A stretch of DNA of 64,000 bases from Arthrobacter crusticola (GTDB lineage: Bacteria; Actinomycetota; Actinomycetes; Actinomycetales; Micrococcaceae). Below, piece by piece: positions 8,364-19,757 of the stretch (position 1 is its first letter; the number at the start of each line of letters is the position of its first letter). The stretch is taken from positions 124,001 through 188,000 of the forward strand of contig NZ_SMTK01000001.1 in NCBI RefSeq assembly GCF_004357995.1. Reading direction: 5' to 3'. Position numbers and translations under genes: made by a program. The notes beneath the pieces are model-generated. The model was not told where the DNA came from and did not search any database. It worked only from the letters and a program-made list of their open reading frames with translations.

Positions 8364-8831
8364 CTAGGCGAGCCCGATGAAGGCCTCCATGAAGGCGTCG
8401 AAATCGATCCGGTCGACGTCCTGCTCGAGGACGATGCCGTTGCCCGGACCGACATCCAGCACGGGTTGGTCCTCGACGGCGAAACGGAAGACCTTTCCCG
8501 TGCTGGTGCCGACCTCGTAGGTGTTGTCGTCCCACATAGTCGCATGCGCCAGGTTCGTCATATTGACCTCCACCGGTGACCCTGCGCTGCTGAGGTCCGC
8601 AACCCGCACCGGCGCGATCATCAGCTCGGCCGGCTTCCAGCGGTAACCGAGCACGTAGGACGTCCCGTCAGGCGCTGGAGCCTCGCCCTGCTCCGGTTCC
8701 TCCGGTGCGGCAAAGACGAGGTTGTAGGCGCCGTAGTTCGGGATCTGTGAGTCGAAGATCCGGCGGAGGGCGTTCTTTAGCCCCTGGCCGCCGGAAAGAT
8801 GCTCTGGGGACGATGCGGGCTCGGACGTCAT
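8364..8831 (-). CDS. Conserved-looking hypothetical protein (155 aa)
   Basis: The frame from ATG 8831 encodes a soluble, acidic protein with no signal peptide or membrane segment. It is convergent with the hydroxyacid dehydrogenase (3 bases between stops) and divergent from ilvD. The first ~30 residues look disordered and then helical, and the remainder alternates in a way that suggests a beta-rich fold. No family is recognised. The longer in-frame extension towards 9440 is only the antisense of ilvD and was not used. Confidence 0.7.
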   Translation of the reverse strand: MTSEPASSPEHLSGGQGLKNALRRIFDSQIPNYGAYNLVFAAPEEPEQGEAPAPDGTSYVLGYRWKPAELMIAPVRVADLSSAGSPVEVNMTNLAHATMWDDNTYEVGTSTGKVFRFAVEDQPVLDVGPGNGIVLEQDVDRIDFDAFMEAFIGLA

Positions 8832-8927
8832 GTTCCGCCAAGGAGTTAGGGTGCCAGCTGGTGGGTCGGCCGCGGGATCGAACCCCCGGGCCGCGGGCGC
8901 TCGCCCGCTGCGGCCGATTGTACCGGA

Positions 8928-8953
8928 GGCAACCTTCCGGATCGAAGGTTGCC
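8928..8953. other. Perfect inverted repeat between ilvD and its divergent neighbour
   Basis: Arms GGCAACCTTC (8928-8937) and GAAGGTTGCC (8944-8953) flank a 6-base loop. No T-run follows on either strand, so a terminator is unlikely. Its place in a divergent promoter region suits an operator or an RNA structure. A GC-rich CCGCGG-flanked stretch lies beside it (about 8871-8895). Confidence 0.4.
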
Positions 8954-9030
8954 CGGCGCGAATCGCCATGCGGTAACAGCCCGGAAACAGAAAACAGGAA
9001 CCCGCGACTGTTACCCATAGACTTTCAGGC

Positions 9031-10731
<1,701 letters not shown>

Positions 10732-10745
10732 AACCTCCCAGGGGT

Positions 10746-10975
10746 GCCACGCGCTAAGCGCATGGCACCCCTGGGGCCCTCGGTTCGACGCCTTATTGTG
10801 GGTGGCTGGCTTCCTGCCTTCCTCACCAGCCACGCGCTAAGCGCATGGCACCCCTGGGGTCCTCGGTTCGACGCCTTATTGTGGTGGCTGGCTTCCTGCC
10901 TTCCTCACCAGCCACGCGCTAAGCGCGTGGCAACCCTGGGGCCCTCGGTTCGACGCCTTATTGTGGCGGCCGGCC
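10746..10975. repeat. Three tandem 82-83 bp repeats with palindromic (REP-like) heads
   Basis: Units begin at 10746, 10829 and 10911 (spacing 83 and 82 bases); the third is cut at about 10975. Each opens with an imperfect palindrome, GCCACGCGCT-A-AGCGCATGGC in units 1 and 2, which becomes fully paired in unit 3 (AGCGCGTGGC). A shared CTCGGTTCGACGCCTTATTG follows. Units 1 and 2 differ by only a few bases. No coding function is likely. The repeats may insulate ilvD from the ilvB leader or stabilise ilvD mRNA. Confidence 0.85.
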
Positions 10976-11026
10976 CAGTGCCTCTGGCGCCAGCCGCGCG
11001 CCCCGGGCGCACGGCTTCCCGAATCA

Positions 11027-11042
11027 GTTAGTGTCCACTAAC
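11027..11042. promoter_or_regulatory. Candidate operator upstream of the ilvB leader
   Basis: A perfect palindrome GTTAGTG-TC-CACTAAC lies about 75 bases before the ilv leader ORF. It has the size and symmetry of a dimeric repressor site. The regulator is unknown. A half-site TGAGAC, like that in the leu operators, lies at 11063-11068. Confidence 0.45.
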
Positions 11043-11118
11043 CGGACGCCTTGTCCAGCATATGAGACAGCGGGGAGTGCTGTTGACACTGCACAACCCG
11101 TACGAGGAGACTTCCAAT

Positions 11119-11166
11119 ATGCAGTCAGTGAACGTAATCGTCGTCCTTACCAAGCGCGTGGCTTAA
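11119..11166 (+). CDS. ilvBNC leader peptide (15 aa)
   Basis: The ORF encodes MQSVNVIVVLTKRVA and is preceded by GAGGAGA with 8 bases of spacing. Six of its 15 codons are for Val, Ile or Leu. A short leader rich in the end-product amino acids and followed by a terminator is the hallmark of ribosome-mediated attenuation, known for ilvB operons of corynebacteria and streptomycetes. When charged branched-chain tRNAs are scarce the ribosome should stall and allow read-through into ilvB. Confidence 0.88.
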   Translation: MQSVNVIVVLTKRVA

Positions 11167-11196
11167 AGCCCGACCGGTAGACCCTACGTCACGCGC
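11154..11196 (+). promoter_or_regulatory. ilv attenuator pause/anti-termination hairpin
   Basis: GCGCGTG at 11154-11160, inside the last leader codons, can pair with CACGCGC at 11190-11196, which directly abuts the terminator stem. A ribosome at the leader's end would cover the first arm, so folding depends on translation. This is inferred from base pairing only. Confidence 0.55.
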
Positions 11197-11232
11197 AACC
11201 CCTCACCAGCCCACCAGGCGGAGGGGTTTTTT
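11197..11232 (+). terminator. ilv attenuator terminator
   Basis: CCCCTC (11199-11204) pairs with GAGGGG (11221-11226), followed by TTTTTT. It is a classic intrinsic terminator between the leader peptide and ilvB. Confidence 0.88.
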
Positions 11233-11304
11233 GTTTCCACAGGACAAATCGCGCACCAACTGTCCAGCACGTCAATGCAGTACACGTTCCGAAGGAAGTT
11301 TCAG

Positions 11305-13185
11305 ATGTCCAAGGGATCGCCCATCAGCCCGGCGCTGATGGCAGCAAGGCCGGCCGCTCCTGCAGCCCCGGGCAGGGACACCGCCCAGACGGCGCCGGTG
11401 AGCGCAGTCCGGGGACCCAACAACGTTGTGCCCCCCACCGAAATGCTCGGCTCCTCGGCGATCGTCCGGTCCCTCGAAGAGCTCGGCGTCGACGACATCT
11501 TCGGACTTCCCGGCGGAGCCATTCTGCCGACCTACGACCCGCTGATGGCCTCCACGAAGCTGCGCCACATCCTGGTCCGGCATGAGCAGGGCGCGGGGCA
11601 CGCCGCCCAGGGCTACGCCATGGTCACCGGCCGCCCGGGAGTCTGCATCGCCACTTCCGGCCCCGGCGCGACAAATCTGGTTACCGCGATCGCCGACGCC
11701 CACATGGATTCGGTGCCCCTCGTCGCCATCACCGGTCAGGTCGCGAGCGGGGTCATCGGCTCGGACGCCTTCCAGGAGGCGGACATCGTCGGCATCACCA
11801 TGCCGATCACCAAGCACTCCTACCTGGTGACCAATGCCAACGACATCCCCCGCGTGCTCGCCGAGGCCTTCCACATCGCCTCGACCGGCCGCCCGGGACC
11901 GGTACTCGTGGATATCGCCAAGGACGCCCAGCAGGGCAAAATGACCTTCTCCTGGCCGCCGAAAATCGACATCCCCGGCTACCGCACGGTGGTGCGCGGT
12001 CACTCGAAGCAGGTCCGCGAGGCCGCCCGCCTGATTGCCGGCTCCACCCGGCCGGTCTTCTACGTCGGTGGCGGAGTCATCAAGGCACACGCCGCCGCGG
12101 AACTGAAGGAGCTCGCCGAACTGGTCGGCGCGCCGGTCGTCACTACGCTCATGGCCCGCGGTGTGTTCCCGGATTCCCACCCCCAGCACGTCGGGATGCC
12201 CGGCATGCACGGCTCCGTCTCGGCCGTCACCGCCCTGCAGCAGTCCGACCTGCTGATCACCCTGGGCGCACGCTTCGATGACCGGGTCACCGGGGTGCTC
12301 TCCAGCTTCGCGCCGGGCGCCAAGGTCATCCACGCGGACATCGACCCCGCGGAAATCTCCAAGAACCGCACCGCCGACGTGCCCATCGTGGGATCGGTCA
12401 AGGAGATCATCCCCGAACTCATCTCCGCCGTCCGTGAGCAGTACGACGCCGGGGCAACTCCCGACATCTCGGCCTGGTGGAACACCATCAACCGGCTCCG
12501 TGAAACGTACCCCATCGGCTTCACCCAGCCCGACGACGGACTCTCGGCGCCGCAGCAGGTCATCAAGCGCATCGGTGAGCTCACCGGCCCCGAGGGGGTC
12601 TATGTTGCGGGCGTCGGCCAGCACCAGATGTGGGCAGCCCAGTTCATCCAGTACGAGCGCCCGCACGCCTGGCTCAACTCGGGCGGGCTCGGCACCATGG
12701 GTTATTCGGTTCCGGCCGCCATGGGTGCCAAGGTCGGCAATCCCGACCGAGTGGTCTGGGCCATCGACGGCGACGGCTGCTTCCAGATGACCAACCAGGA
12801 ACTCGCGACCTGCGTCATCAACAACATCCCGATCAAGGTCGCCGTCATCAACAACTCATCCCTCGGCATGGTCCGGCAGTGGCAGACCCTGTTCTACGAG
12901 GGCCGGTACTCCAACACCGACCTGAACACCGGGCACGACACCGTGCGCGTGCCCGACTTCGTCAAACTCGCCGACGCCTACGGGTGCGCCGGCCTGCGCT
13001 GCGAGCGTGACGAGGACATCGACGCCACCATCCAGCAGGCCCTGGCGATCAACGACCGGCCCGTCGTCGTCGACTTCGTCGTGAGCCGCGATTCGATGGT
13101 GTGGCCGATGGTGCCCTCCGGAGTGAGCAACGACCTCATCCAGATCGCCCGCAATATGACCCCCGTCTGGGAACAGGAGGACTAG
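11305..13185 (+). CDS. ilvB: Acetolactate synthase large subunit
   Basis: Catalytic subunit of acetohydroxyacid synthase, which condenses pyruvate with pyruvate or 2-ketobutyrate using thiamine diphosphate. The start at 11305 follows GAAGGAAG; an upstream in-frame ATG at 11275 lacks such a site. The product is about 626 residues. After a disordered Ala/Pro-rich N-terminus come the TPP-binding N-domain ([12 protein letters not shown], catalytic Glu in [11 protein letters not shown]), the central domain and the TPP/Mg motif [14 protein letters not shown]. It is followed after 2 bases by ilvN. Confidence 0.97.
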   Translation: MSKGSPISPALMAARPAAPAAPGRDTAQTAPVSAVRGPNNVVPPTEMLGSSAIVRSLEELGVDDIFGLPGGAILPTYDPLMASTKLRHILVRHEQGAGHAAQGYAMVTGRPGVCIATSGPGATNLVTAIADAHMDSVPLVAITGQVASGVIGSDAFQEADIVGITMPITKHSYLVTNANDIPRVLAEAFHIASTGRPGPVLVDIAKDAQQGKMTFSWPPKIDIPGYRTVVRGHSKQVREAARLIAGSTRPVFYVGGGVIKAHAAAELKELAELVGAPVVTTLMARGVFPDSHPQHVGMPGMHGSVSAVTALQQSDLLITLGARFDDRVTGVLSSFAPGAKVIHADIDPAEISKNRTADVPIVGSVKEIIPELISAVREQYDAGATPDISAWWNTINRLRETYPIGFTQPDDGLSAPQQVIKRIGELTGPEGVYVAGVGQHQMWAAQFIQYERPHAWLNSGGLGTMGYSVPAAMGAKVGNPDRVVWAIDGDGCFQMTNQELATCVINNIPIKVAVINNSSLGMVRQWQTLFYEGRYSNTDLNTGHDTVRVPDFVKLADAYGCAGLRCERDEDIDATIQQALAINDRPVVVDFVVSRDSMVWPMVPSGVSNDLIQIARNMTPVWEQED

Positions 13186-13187
13186 CC

Positions 13188-13700
13188 ATGACCCGTCACA
13201 CGCTCTCCGTACTCGTCGAGGACGTCCCCGGTGTCCTGACCCGCGTCGCGAGCCTCTTCGCCCGCCGGGCCTTCAACATCAACTCCCTCGCGGTCGGCCC
13301 CACCGAGATTCCCGGCATGTCCAGGATGACCGTCGTGGTCGAGGCGGAAGGTGATCTGCTCGAGCAGGTCACCAAACAGTTGAACAAGCTCATCAATGTC
13401 ATCAAGATTGTCGAGCTCACCTCCGAACAGTCGGTGCAGCGTGACCACATCCTGGTCAAGGTGCGCGCCGATGCGGCAACCAGGCTGCAGGTCACCCAGG
13501 CCGCCGACCTGTTCCGGGCCTCCGTCGTCGACGTGTCCACCGACTCGTTGATCATCGAGGCCACAGGCACCCCCGAAAAGCTCAGCGCCCTCCTGTCGGT
13601 GCTCGAGCCGTTCGGGGTGCGGGAGATCGTCCAGTCCGGCACCCTCGCAATCAGCCGCGGGGCGAAGTCGATGAGCGACCGGGCGCTCCGCAGCGCCTGA
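13188..13700 (+). CDS. ilvN: Acetolactate synthase small (regulatory) subunit
   Basis: 170-residue regulatory subunit that gives the synthase its full activity and its feedback inhibition by valine. The N-terminal ACT domain begins TLSVLVEDVPGVLTRVASLF and continues through FNINSLAVGPTE. A C-terminal ALS_ss domain follows. ATG 13188 lies 2 bases after the ilvB stop, with the ribosome site CAGGAGG inside the end of ilvB, so the two subunits are probably translated at matched levels. Confidence 0.96.
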   Translation: MTRHTLSVLVEDVPGVLTRVASLFARRAFNINSLAVGPTEIPGMSRMTVVVEAEGDLLEQVTKQLNKLINVIKIVELTSEQSVQRDHILVKVRADAATRLQVTQAADLFRASVVDVSTDSLIIEATGTPEKLSALLSVLEPFGVREIVQSGTLAISRGAKSMSDRALRSA

Positions 13701-13740
13701 GCCCGCACCGCCCTTTTCACCCATCAAGTTTTCCAGGTAA

Positions 13741-14787
<1,047 letters not shown>

Positions 14788-14841
14788 GCGCCGGGGCAGC
14801 ACCACGCTGCCCAGCCCCCGCTGGGGAACAATCAGGACACG

Positions 14842-14886
14842 AAGGCCGGGCTCACTGCTGAGTAACATAGCGGGCCCGGCCTTTCC
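14842..14886 (+). terminator. Terminator after ilvC
   Basis: Ten-base arms AAGGCCGGGC (14842-14851) and GCCCGGCCTT (14874-14883) flank a loop and run into TTTCC. It separates the ilvBNC operon from serA. Confidence 0.75.
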
Positions 14887-14948
14887 TGCACCCTAAGCTG
14901 GCCGTACACTCCACCCGCCCCGCATTGCAGCAGTGAAGGATCATTCCT

Positions 14949-16538
14949 GTGGAAAAACCCGTAGTTCTCCTCGCCGAAGAACTCTCGCCCGCCACCGTCG
15001 AGGCCCTCGGCCCGGACTTCGAAATCCGGAGCACCGACGGTGCCGACCGCACCCAGCTCCTCGCGGCCCTGGGCGACGTCGACGCCGTCCTGGTCCGCTC
15101 GGCCACGCAGATGGACGCCGAAGCCATCGCGGCTGCGCCGAAGCTCAAGGTGATCGCCAGGGCCGGGGTGGGCCTGGACAACGTGGACATCAAGGCGGCC
15201 ACGCACGCCGGAGTCATGGTGGTGAATGCTCCAACCTCGAACATCATTTCGGCCGCGGAGCTGACAGTGGGGCATATCCTCAGCCTCGCCCGGAACATCC
15301 CGCAGGCCAGTGCAGCGCTCAAGGCGGGGGAGTGGAAGCGCTCCCGCTACTCCGGCATCGAGCTTTATGAGAAGAAGATCGGCATCATCGGCCTCGGCCG
15401 GATCGGGGCCCTCGTTGCCGCGCGCCTGCAGGGATTCGGGACCGAGATCCTCGCATACGACCCCTATGTGACCTCCGCGCGGGCCGCGCAGCTGAACGTG
15501 CGGCTCGTGACCCTCGACGAGCTCCTCACCGAAGCCGATTTCGTCACCATCCACATGCCCAAGACGCCCGAAACCGTCGGCATGCTCGGCGAGGAGGCGT
15601 TTGCGAAGATGAAGGCCAGCGCGTACGTCGTCAATGTCGCGCGGGGCGGGCTGATCGACGAGCCGGCGCTCCATGCGGCGCTGGAGCGCGGCGAGATCGC
15701 AGGCGCCGCCGTCGACGTGTTCGTCACCGAGCCGAGCACCGACCTCCCCTTCTTCAAGCTCGACAATGTGGTCGTCACCCCGCACCTTGGTGCCTCCACC
15801 GCCGAGGCCCAGGAAAAGGCAGGCATCTCCGTTGCGAAGTCGGTCCGGCTCGCCCTCGCCGGGGAGCTCGTGCCCGATGCCGTCAACGTCGCTGGCGGCA
15901 TCATCGACCCAGCCGTCCGCCCCGGTATCCCGCTCATGGAAAAGCTCGGTCGGATCTTTACGGCACTGACCCATGACTCGCTCACCCAGATCGAGGTCGA
16001 GGTCGCCGGCGAAATCGCCTCGCTGGATGTGAAGGCCCTTGAACTCGCGGCGCTCAAGGGGGTGTTCACCGACGTCGTCTCGGATCAGGTCTCCTACGTG
16101 AACGCCCCGGTGCTCGCGGAGCAGCGCGGAATCGCCACCCGGCTGACGACGACGCCGGAATCGGAGGAATACCGCAACGTCCTGCGGATCCGCGGCGCGC
16201 TCTCGGATGGATCACAGATCTCGGTCGCGGGAACCCTCACCGGCCCCAAGCAGATCGAGAAGCTCGTCGGCGTCAACGGGTACGACCTGGAGATTCCGAT
16301 CAGCGAGCATCTCCTGGTGCTGCTGTACACCGACCGCCCCGGCGTGATCGGCGCCCTCGGCCGGCTGCTGGGCGAGAAGGACATCAATATCGCGGGCATG
16401 CAGGTGGCGCGGAACAAGGAGGGCGGCCAGGCGCTGTCACTGCTCACGCTCGACAGCGCGGTTCCCCAGGACGTGCTCGACGCCGTCAAGGCCGAGATCG
16501 GCGCGACAGTGGCACGCGAGGTCGACCTGCAGTCCTAA
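14949..16538 (+). CDS. serA: D-3-phosphoglycerate dehydrogenase
   Basis: First step of serine synthesis: NAD-dependent oxidation of 3-phosphoglycerate to 3-phosphohydroxypyruvate. 529 residues, the long actinobacterial (type 1) form. The N-terminal catalytic and NAD domains show GLGRIGALVAARL and NVARGGLID. They are followed by the intervening (ASB) domain and a C-terminal ACT domain (about 455-529, HLLVLLYTDRPGVIGALGRL) that senses serine. The GTG start follows AAGGA. It lies downstream of the ilvC terminator, so it is probably a separate transcript. Confidence 0.97.
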   Translation: MEKPVVLLAEELSPATVEALGPDFEIRSTDGADRTQLLAALGDVDAVLVRSATQMDAEAIAAAPKLKVIARAGVGLDNVDIKAATHAGVMVVNAPTSNIISAAELTVGHILSLARNIPQASAALKAGEWKRSRYSGIELYEKKIGIIGLGRIGALVAARLQGFGTEILAYDPYVTSARAAQLNVRLVTLDELLTEADFVTIHMPKTPETVGMLGEEAFAKMKASAYVVNVARGGLIDEPALHAALERGEIAGAAVDVFVTEPSTDLPFFKLDNVVVTPHLGASTAEAQEKAGISVAKSVRLALAGELVPDAVNVAGGIIDPAVRPGIPLMEKLGRIFTALTHDSLTQIEVEVAGEIASLDVKALELAALKGVFTDVVSDQVSYVNAPVLAEQRGIATRLTTTPESEEYRNVLRIRGALSDGSQISVAGTLTGPKQIEKLVGVNGYDLEIPISEHLLVLLYTDRPGVIGALGRLLGEKDINIAGMQVARNKEGGQALSLLTLDSAVPQDVLDAVKAEIGATVAREVDLQS

Positions 16539-16579
16539 TCCGCGCACCGTCGGCCCTCAGCCGTCCCGAAAGGAGACCG

Positions 16580-17503
16580 ATGGCGGTCCACACCCTGCCC
16601 GCCGGGCGGAGCACGGTCCTTCAGTCGTTCAACCGATCGGTTCCTCCCGTGCTCGAAGTCCACCCGGGCGACACGGTCGTGGTGTCCTCTCTCGACGCCT
16701 CGGGCCACCTGGAGGCCCCGACGTCGCCGGGGGAGGCGAAACCCCTGATGTTCCCCGACCGCCTGGGCCACTGCCTGACCGGGCCCATCGCGGTCAGGGG
16801 CGCGGTGCCGGGTGACGTGCTCGCCGTGTCCTTCACCGCCCTGACGCCGGGGGAGTGGGGATGGACGATTGCCGGCCACCGCCGGGACGCCCTCGCCAGT
16901 GCCCTCGGGATGGACGAGGCCGAGCCCCAGTGGCTCCTGTGGGACCTCGATCCCGCACAGGGCACGGGAGTGAACCAGCTGGGGCACGCGGTCGGGCTGA
17001 GCCCGTTCCTCGGCGTCGTCGGCATGCCACCCAACGAGCCGGGGGAGTTCCAGACTGTCCCGCCGCGGGCCGCCGGCGGTGGCAATATCGACTGCCGCGA
17101 ACTCACCGCCGGGTCGGTCCTCTACCTGCCGGTGACCGTGCCGGGGGCGATGCTCTGCGTGGGCGACGGGCACGCCCGCCAGGGGGACGGGGAAGTGGGC
17201 GGTACGGCGATCGAGTGTCCCATGACCTCGGAGCTGGTGCTGGACCTGGCGGCGGATCCGGCGCTGCAGTCGATCCATGCGGTTACACCCACCGCGCGGA
17301 TCACTTTCGGTTTCGATTCCGATCTGAACGCCGCCAGCGCAGAAGCCCTTGGCGCCATGCTGACGTGGATGCAGGCCATGTATGGGCTGGATCGCACGAG
17401 AGCCCTGGCCCTGGCGAGCACCGTCGTTGACCTGCGCGTTACGCAGATTGCCAACGAGGTGTGGGGCGTCCACGCCGTGCTCGGCCGGGACGCGCTGCGG
17501 TGA
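16580..17503 (+). CDS. Acetamidase/formamidase family protein
   Basis: Predicted amidohydrolase of the FmdA/AmdA family, which releases ammonia from formamide, acetamide or similar amides. 307 residues. The family pattern is seen in the N-terminal LEVHPGDTVVVSSLDASGH, the central conserved IAVRGAVPGDVLAVSF, the GGNIDCRELTAGSVLYLPV block and GDGHARQGDGEVGGTAIE. Acidic, His and Cys residues in these blocks suit a metal site. The ATG follows AAGGAGA. No signal peptide is seen. The substrate is not deducible. Confidence 0.9.
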   Translation: MAVHTLPAGRSTVLQSFNRSVPPVLEVHPGDTVVVSSLDASGHLEAPTSPGEAKPLMFPDRLGHCLTGPIAVRGAVPGDVLAVSFTALTPGEWGWTIAGHRRDALASALGMDEAEPQWLLWDLDPAQGTGVNQLGHAVGLSPFLGVVGMPPNEPGEFQTVPPRAAGGGNIDCRELTAGSVLYLPVTVPGAMLCVGDGHARQGDGEVGGTAIECPMTSELVLDLAADPALQSIHAVTPTARITFGFDSDLNAASAEALGAMLTWMQAMYGLDRTRALALASTVVDLRVTQIANEVWGVHAVLGRDALR

Positions 17504-17570
17504 GCAGCCCCACCCGGGGCACGCCCGGAACGGAATCGGGTTTCGACGGCGGACAGGGTAATTTCGTAGA

Positions 17571-19142
17571 GTGACTTCTCCCGGTTCAAACACTCCGTTC
17601 TACATCACCACGGCGATCTCCTACCCCAACGGCGTCCCGCACATCGGCCACGCCTACGAGACGATCGCCACCGACACCATGGCCCGGTTCAAGCGGCTTG
17701 ACGGCTATGACGTCCGCTTCCTCACCGGTACGGACGAGCACGGGCTGAAGATGCAGCAGACGGCGGACAAGGAAGGTATTCCGGTCCGGGAACTGGCAAC
17801 GCGAAACGCGAAGGCCTTCCGGGCGATGAACGACTCCCTCGGGATTTCCTATACGCGCTTCATCCGCACCACCGACGAGGACCACTATGCGGCCGCCTCG
17901 GAGATTTGGCGCCGGATGGAGGCGAACGGGGACATCTACCTGGATAAGTATTCGGGCTGGTACTCCGTGCGGGACGAGGCCTTCTGGCCGGAGGACGAGA
18001 CCGAACTGCGCGAGGACGGCATCCGCTACGCCACGGAGACCGACACCGAGGTCACGTGGACCGAGGAAGAAAGCTACTTCTTCCGGCTGGGCTCCTACCA
18101 GCAGCGGCTCCTCGACTTCTATGAGAAGAACCCCGAGTTTGGTGCGCCCCAGTCCCGCTTCAATGAGGTCATCAGCTTCGTGCGGGGCGGCCTGCAGGAC
18201 CTCTCGATCAGCCGCACCACCTTCGAGTGGGGAGTGCCGGTACCCGGCAGTGAGAAGCACGTCATGTACGTCTGGGTGGACGCCCTCACCAACTACCTGA
18301 CCGGTGTCGGGTTCCCGGATACGGAGTCGGAGTCCTTCCGTAGGTACTGGCCCGCCGACGTCCATGTTATCGGCAAGGACATCTCGCGCTTCCACGCCGT
18401 GTACTGGCCGGCGTTTCTCATGTCGGCAGGGCTCGAGCTGCCCAAGCGCGTCATGATTCACGGCCACCTCCACAACAAGGGGGTCAAGATGTCCAAGTCG
18501 CTGGGCAACGTCGTCGCACCGCAGGACTGGGTGGAGCAGTACGGCCTGGACCAGGTCCGTTTCTTCCTCCTGCGCGAGGTTCCCTTCGGCGCGGACGGCT
18601 CCTACAGCCACGAGGCTGTGGTGGGCCGGATGAACTCGGACCTGGCGAACAACTTCGGCAACCTCGCGCAGCGCTCCCTGTCGATGGTGGCCAAGAACTG
18701 CGCCGGGATGGTGCCCTCACCCGGTTCCTTCACGGAGCCCGACGCCGCGCTGCTTGCCGACGCCGGGGCGCTCCTGGAAACGTGCCGATCGGCCTTCGAG
18801 AAGCAGGAGTTCTCCCGCGCGCTGGAGGCGATGTGGACCGTGCTGGGGGACACCAACGCCTACTTCGCCGAGCAGCAGCCGTGGGTGCTCCGCAAGACCG
18901 ACCCAGAGCGCATGAACACCGTTCTCTATGTGACCCTTGAAGTGCTGCGCATCGTCGCGGTGCTGTCCCAGCCGGTGATGCCGACGAGCGCCGCCCAGCT
19001 CCTCACGGTGCTGGGACAGGGCACTTCTGACGGCGACCCGCTGCGGGCCTTCTCGGCACTCGATACGGCGCTGCAGCCGGGCACCGAACTGCCTGCCCCG
19101 ACCCCGATCTTCCCGAAGTACGAGGAGCCGAGCGAGGGGTAG
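17571..19142 (+). CDS. metG: Methionyl-tRNA synthetase
   Basis: Charges tRNA-Met with methionine. Class I synthetase of 523 residues: HIGHAYE near residue 22 and KMSKSLGN near 303 form the ATP site. The connective peptide has no Cys-type zinc knuckle that I can see, in line with the single-knuckle or metal-free short bacterial form. There is no C-terminal Trbp111-like extension. The GTG start was chosen because the reading frame opens there directly with the conserved [18 protein letters not shown]. Confidence 0.97.
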   Translation: MTSPGSNTPFYITTAISYPNGVPHIGHAYETIATDTMARFKRLDGYDVRFLTGTDEHGLKMQQTADKEGIPVRELATRNAKAFRAMNDSLGISYTRFIRTTDEDHYAAASEIWRRMEANGDIYLDKYSGWYSVRDEAFWPEDETELREDGIRYATETDTEVTWTEEESYFFRLGSYQQRLLDFYEKNPEFGAPQSRFNEVISFVRGGLQDLSISRTTFEWGVPVPGSEKHVMYVWVDALTNYLTGVGFPDTESESFRRYWPADVHVIGKDISRFHAVYWPAFLMSAGLELPKRVMIHGHLHNKGVKMSKSLGNVVAPQDWVEQYGLDQVRFFLLREVPFGADGSYSHEAVVGRMNSDLANNFGNLAQRSLSMVAKNCAGMVPSPGSFTEPDAALLADAGALLETCRSAFEKQEFSRALEAMWTVLGDTNAYFAEQQPWVLRKTDPERMNTVLYVTLEVLRIVAVLSQPVMPTSAAQLLTVLGQGTSDGDPLRAFSALDTALQPGTELPAPTPIFPKYEEPSEG

Positions 19143-19160
19143 CAGCCGGCCAGCACGGTC

Positions 19161-19697
19161 CTAGTTCGAGAAGAACCGCTCGACGGCCGTTTCGCGCATG
19201 AGGCGGGCCACCGTCTGTTGCTGCTCCCGGGCCGCCGTGAGGAGCCGCTTGAGTTCGGTTGGATCAAGGGCGGGCTCACGCCTGCCGGCGGGCGTGTCAG
19301 CCACGAACAGCAGAGTGTCCCAGAGCGCTTCTTTGCCACGCAGGAGCGACTGCAGCGCTTCAAACTCCAGCTGGGCTCCCTCACCGGATTTCCGCCGCAG
19401 GAGATTGATGGGGTTCACCGAGGAGATCAGGGCGCCGCTGTGGGCTGCCGCCATCTTCAGCCTGCCCGGACGGTGTCCTAGCGCGTAGATGAGCCGTACG
19501 AGCGTGTCCCGTTCTCCGGAGATACCGCGTGCCAGTTCGGCGAGCTCAGCACCGCTTGCCGTGCCGTCCCAGGAACGGCTGGCCGCTTCGAAGAGTCGAA
19601 CTCCGTTGGTCGCGCCCAGCAGATGGGTGTCGAGGTAACCGAACAGCGTTTCCTTATCGAGGCGCGTCCGGAGGGGCGCCTGCTCGTGATCGTTCAT
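19161..19697 (-). CDS. Hypothetical helical protein (178 aa)
   Basis: The ATG at 19697 follows AAGGATAGGA; an upstream in-frame start at 19748 lacks this. The soluble product is almost entirely amphipathic helices rich in Leu, Arg and Glu, arranged like a four-helix bundle. A conserved-looking DTHLLGATNGVRLFEAASR lies near the N-terminus. It resembles ferritin-like or DUF-type stress proteins in overall look, but no family is assigned. It is convergent with metG and lies upstream of the hybrid kinase gene on the same strand. A role in stress is only a guess. Confidence 0.7.
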   Translation of the reverse strand: MNDHEQAPLRTRLDKETLFGYLDTHLLGATNGVRLFEAASRSWDGTASGAELAELARGISGERDTLVRLIYALGHRPGRLKMAAAHSGALISSVNPINLLRRKSGEGAQLEFEALQSLLRGKEALWDTLLFVADTPAGRREPALDPTELKRLLTAAREQQQTVARLMRETAVERFFSN

Positions 19698-19757
19698 ATT
19701 CCTATCCTTGTTGTTCCATCGCAGGGTGCAAATCGGAGGCAACGGCAATGCGGGCCG

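Noticed and set aside
8871-8925. A tRNA-like structure in the ilvD divergent promoter region
   Set aside because: GGTTCGATCCC resembles a T-loop, but the stems do not pair properly and no anticodon arm can be drawn.
10746-10975. CRISPR array
   Set aside because: The repeats are direct and contiguous with no unique spacers, and no cas genes are nearby.
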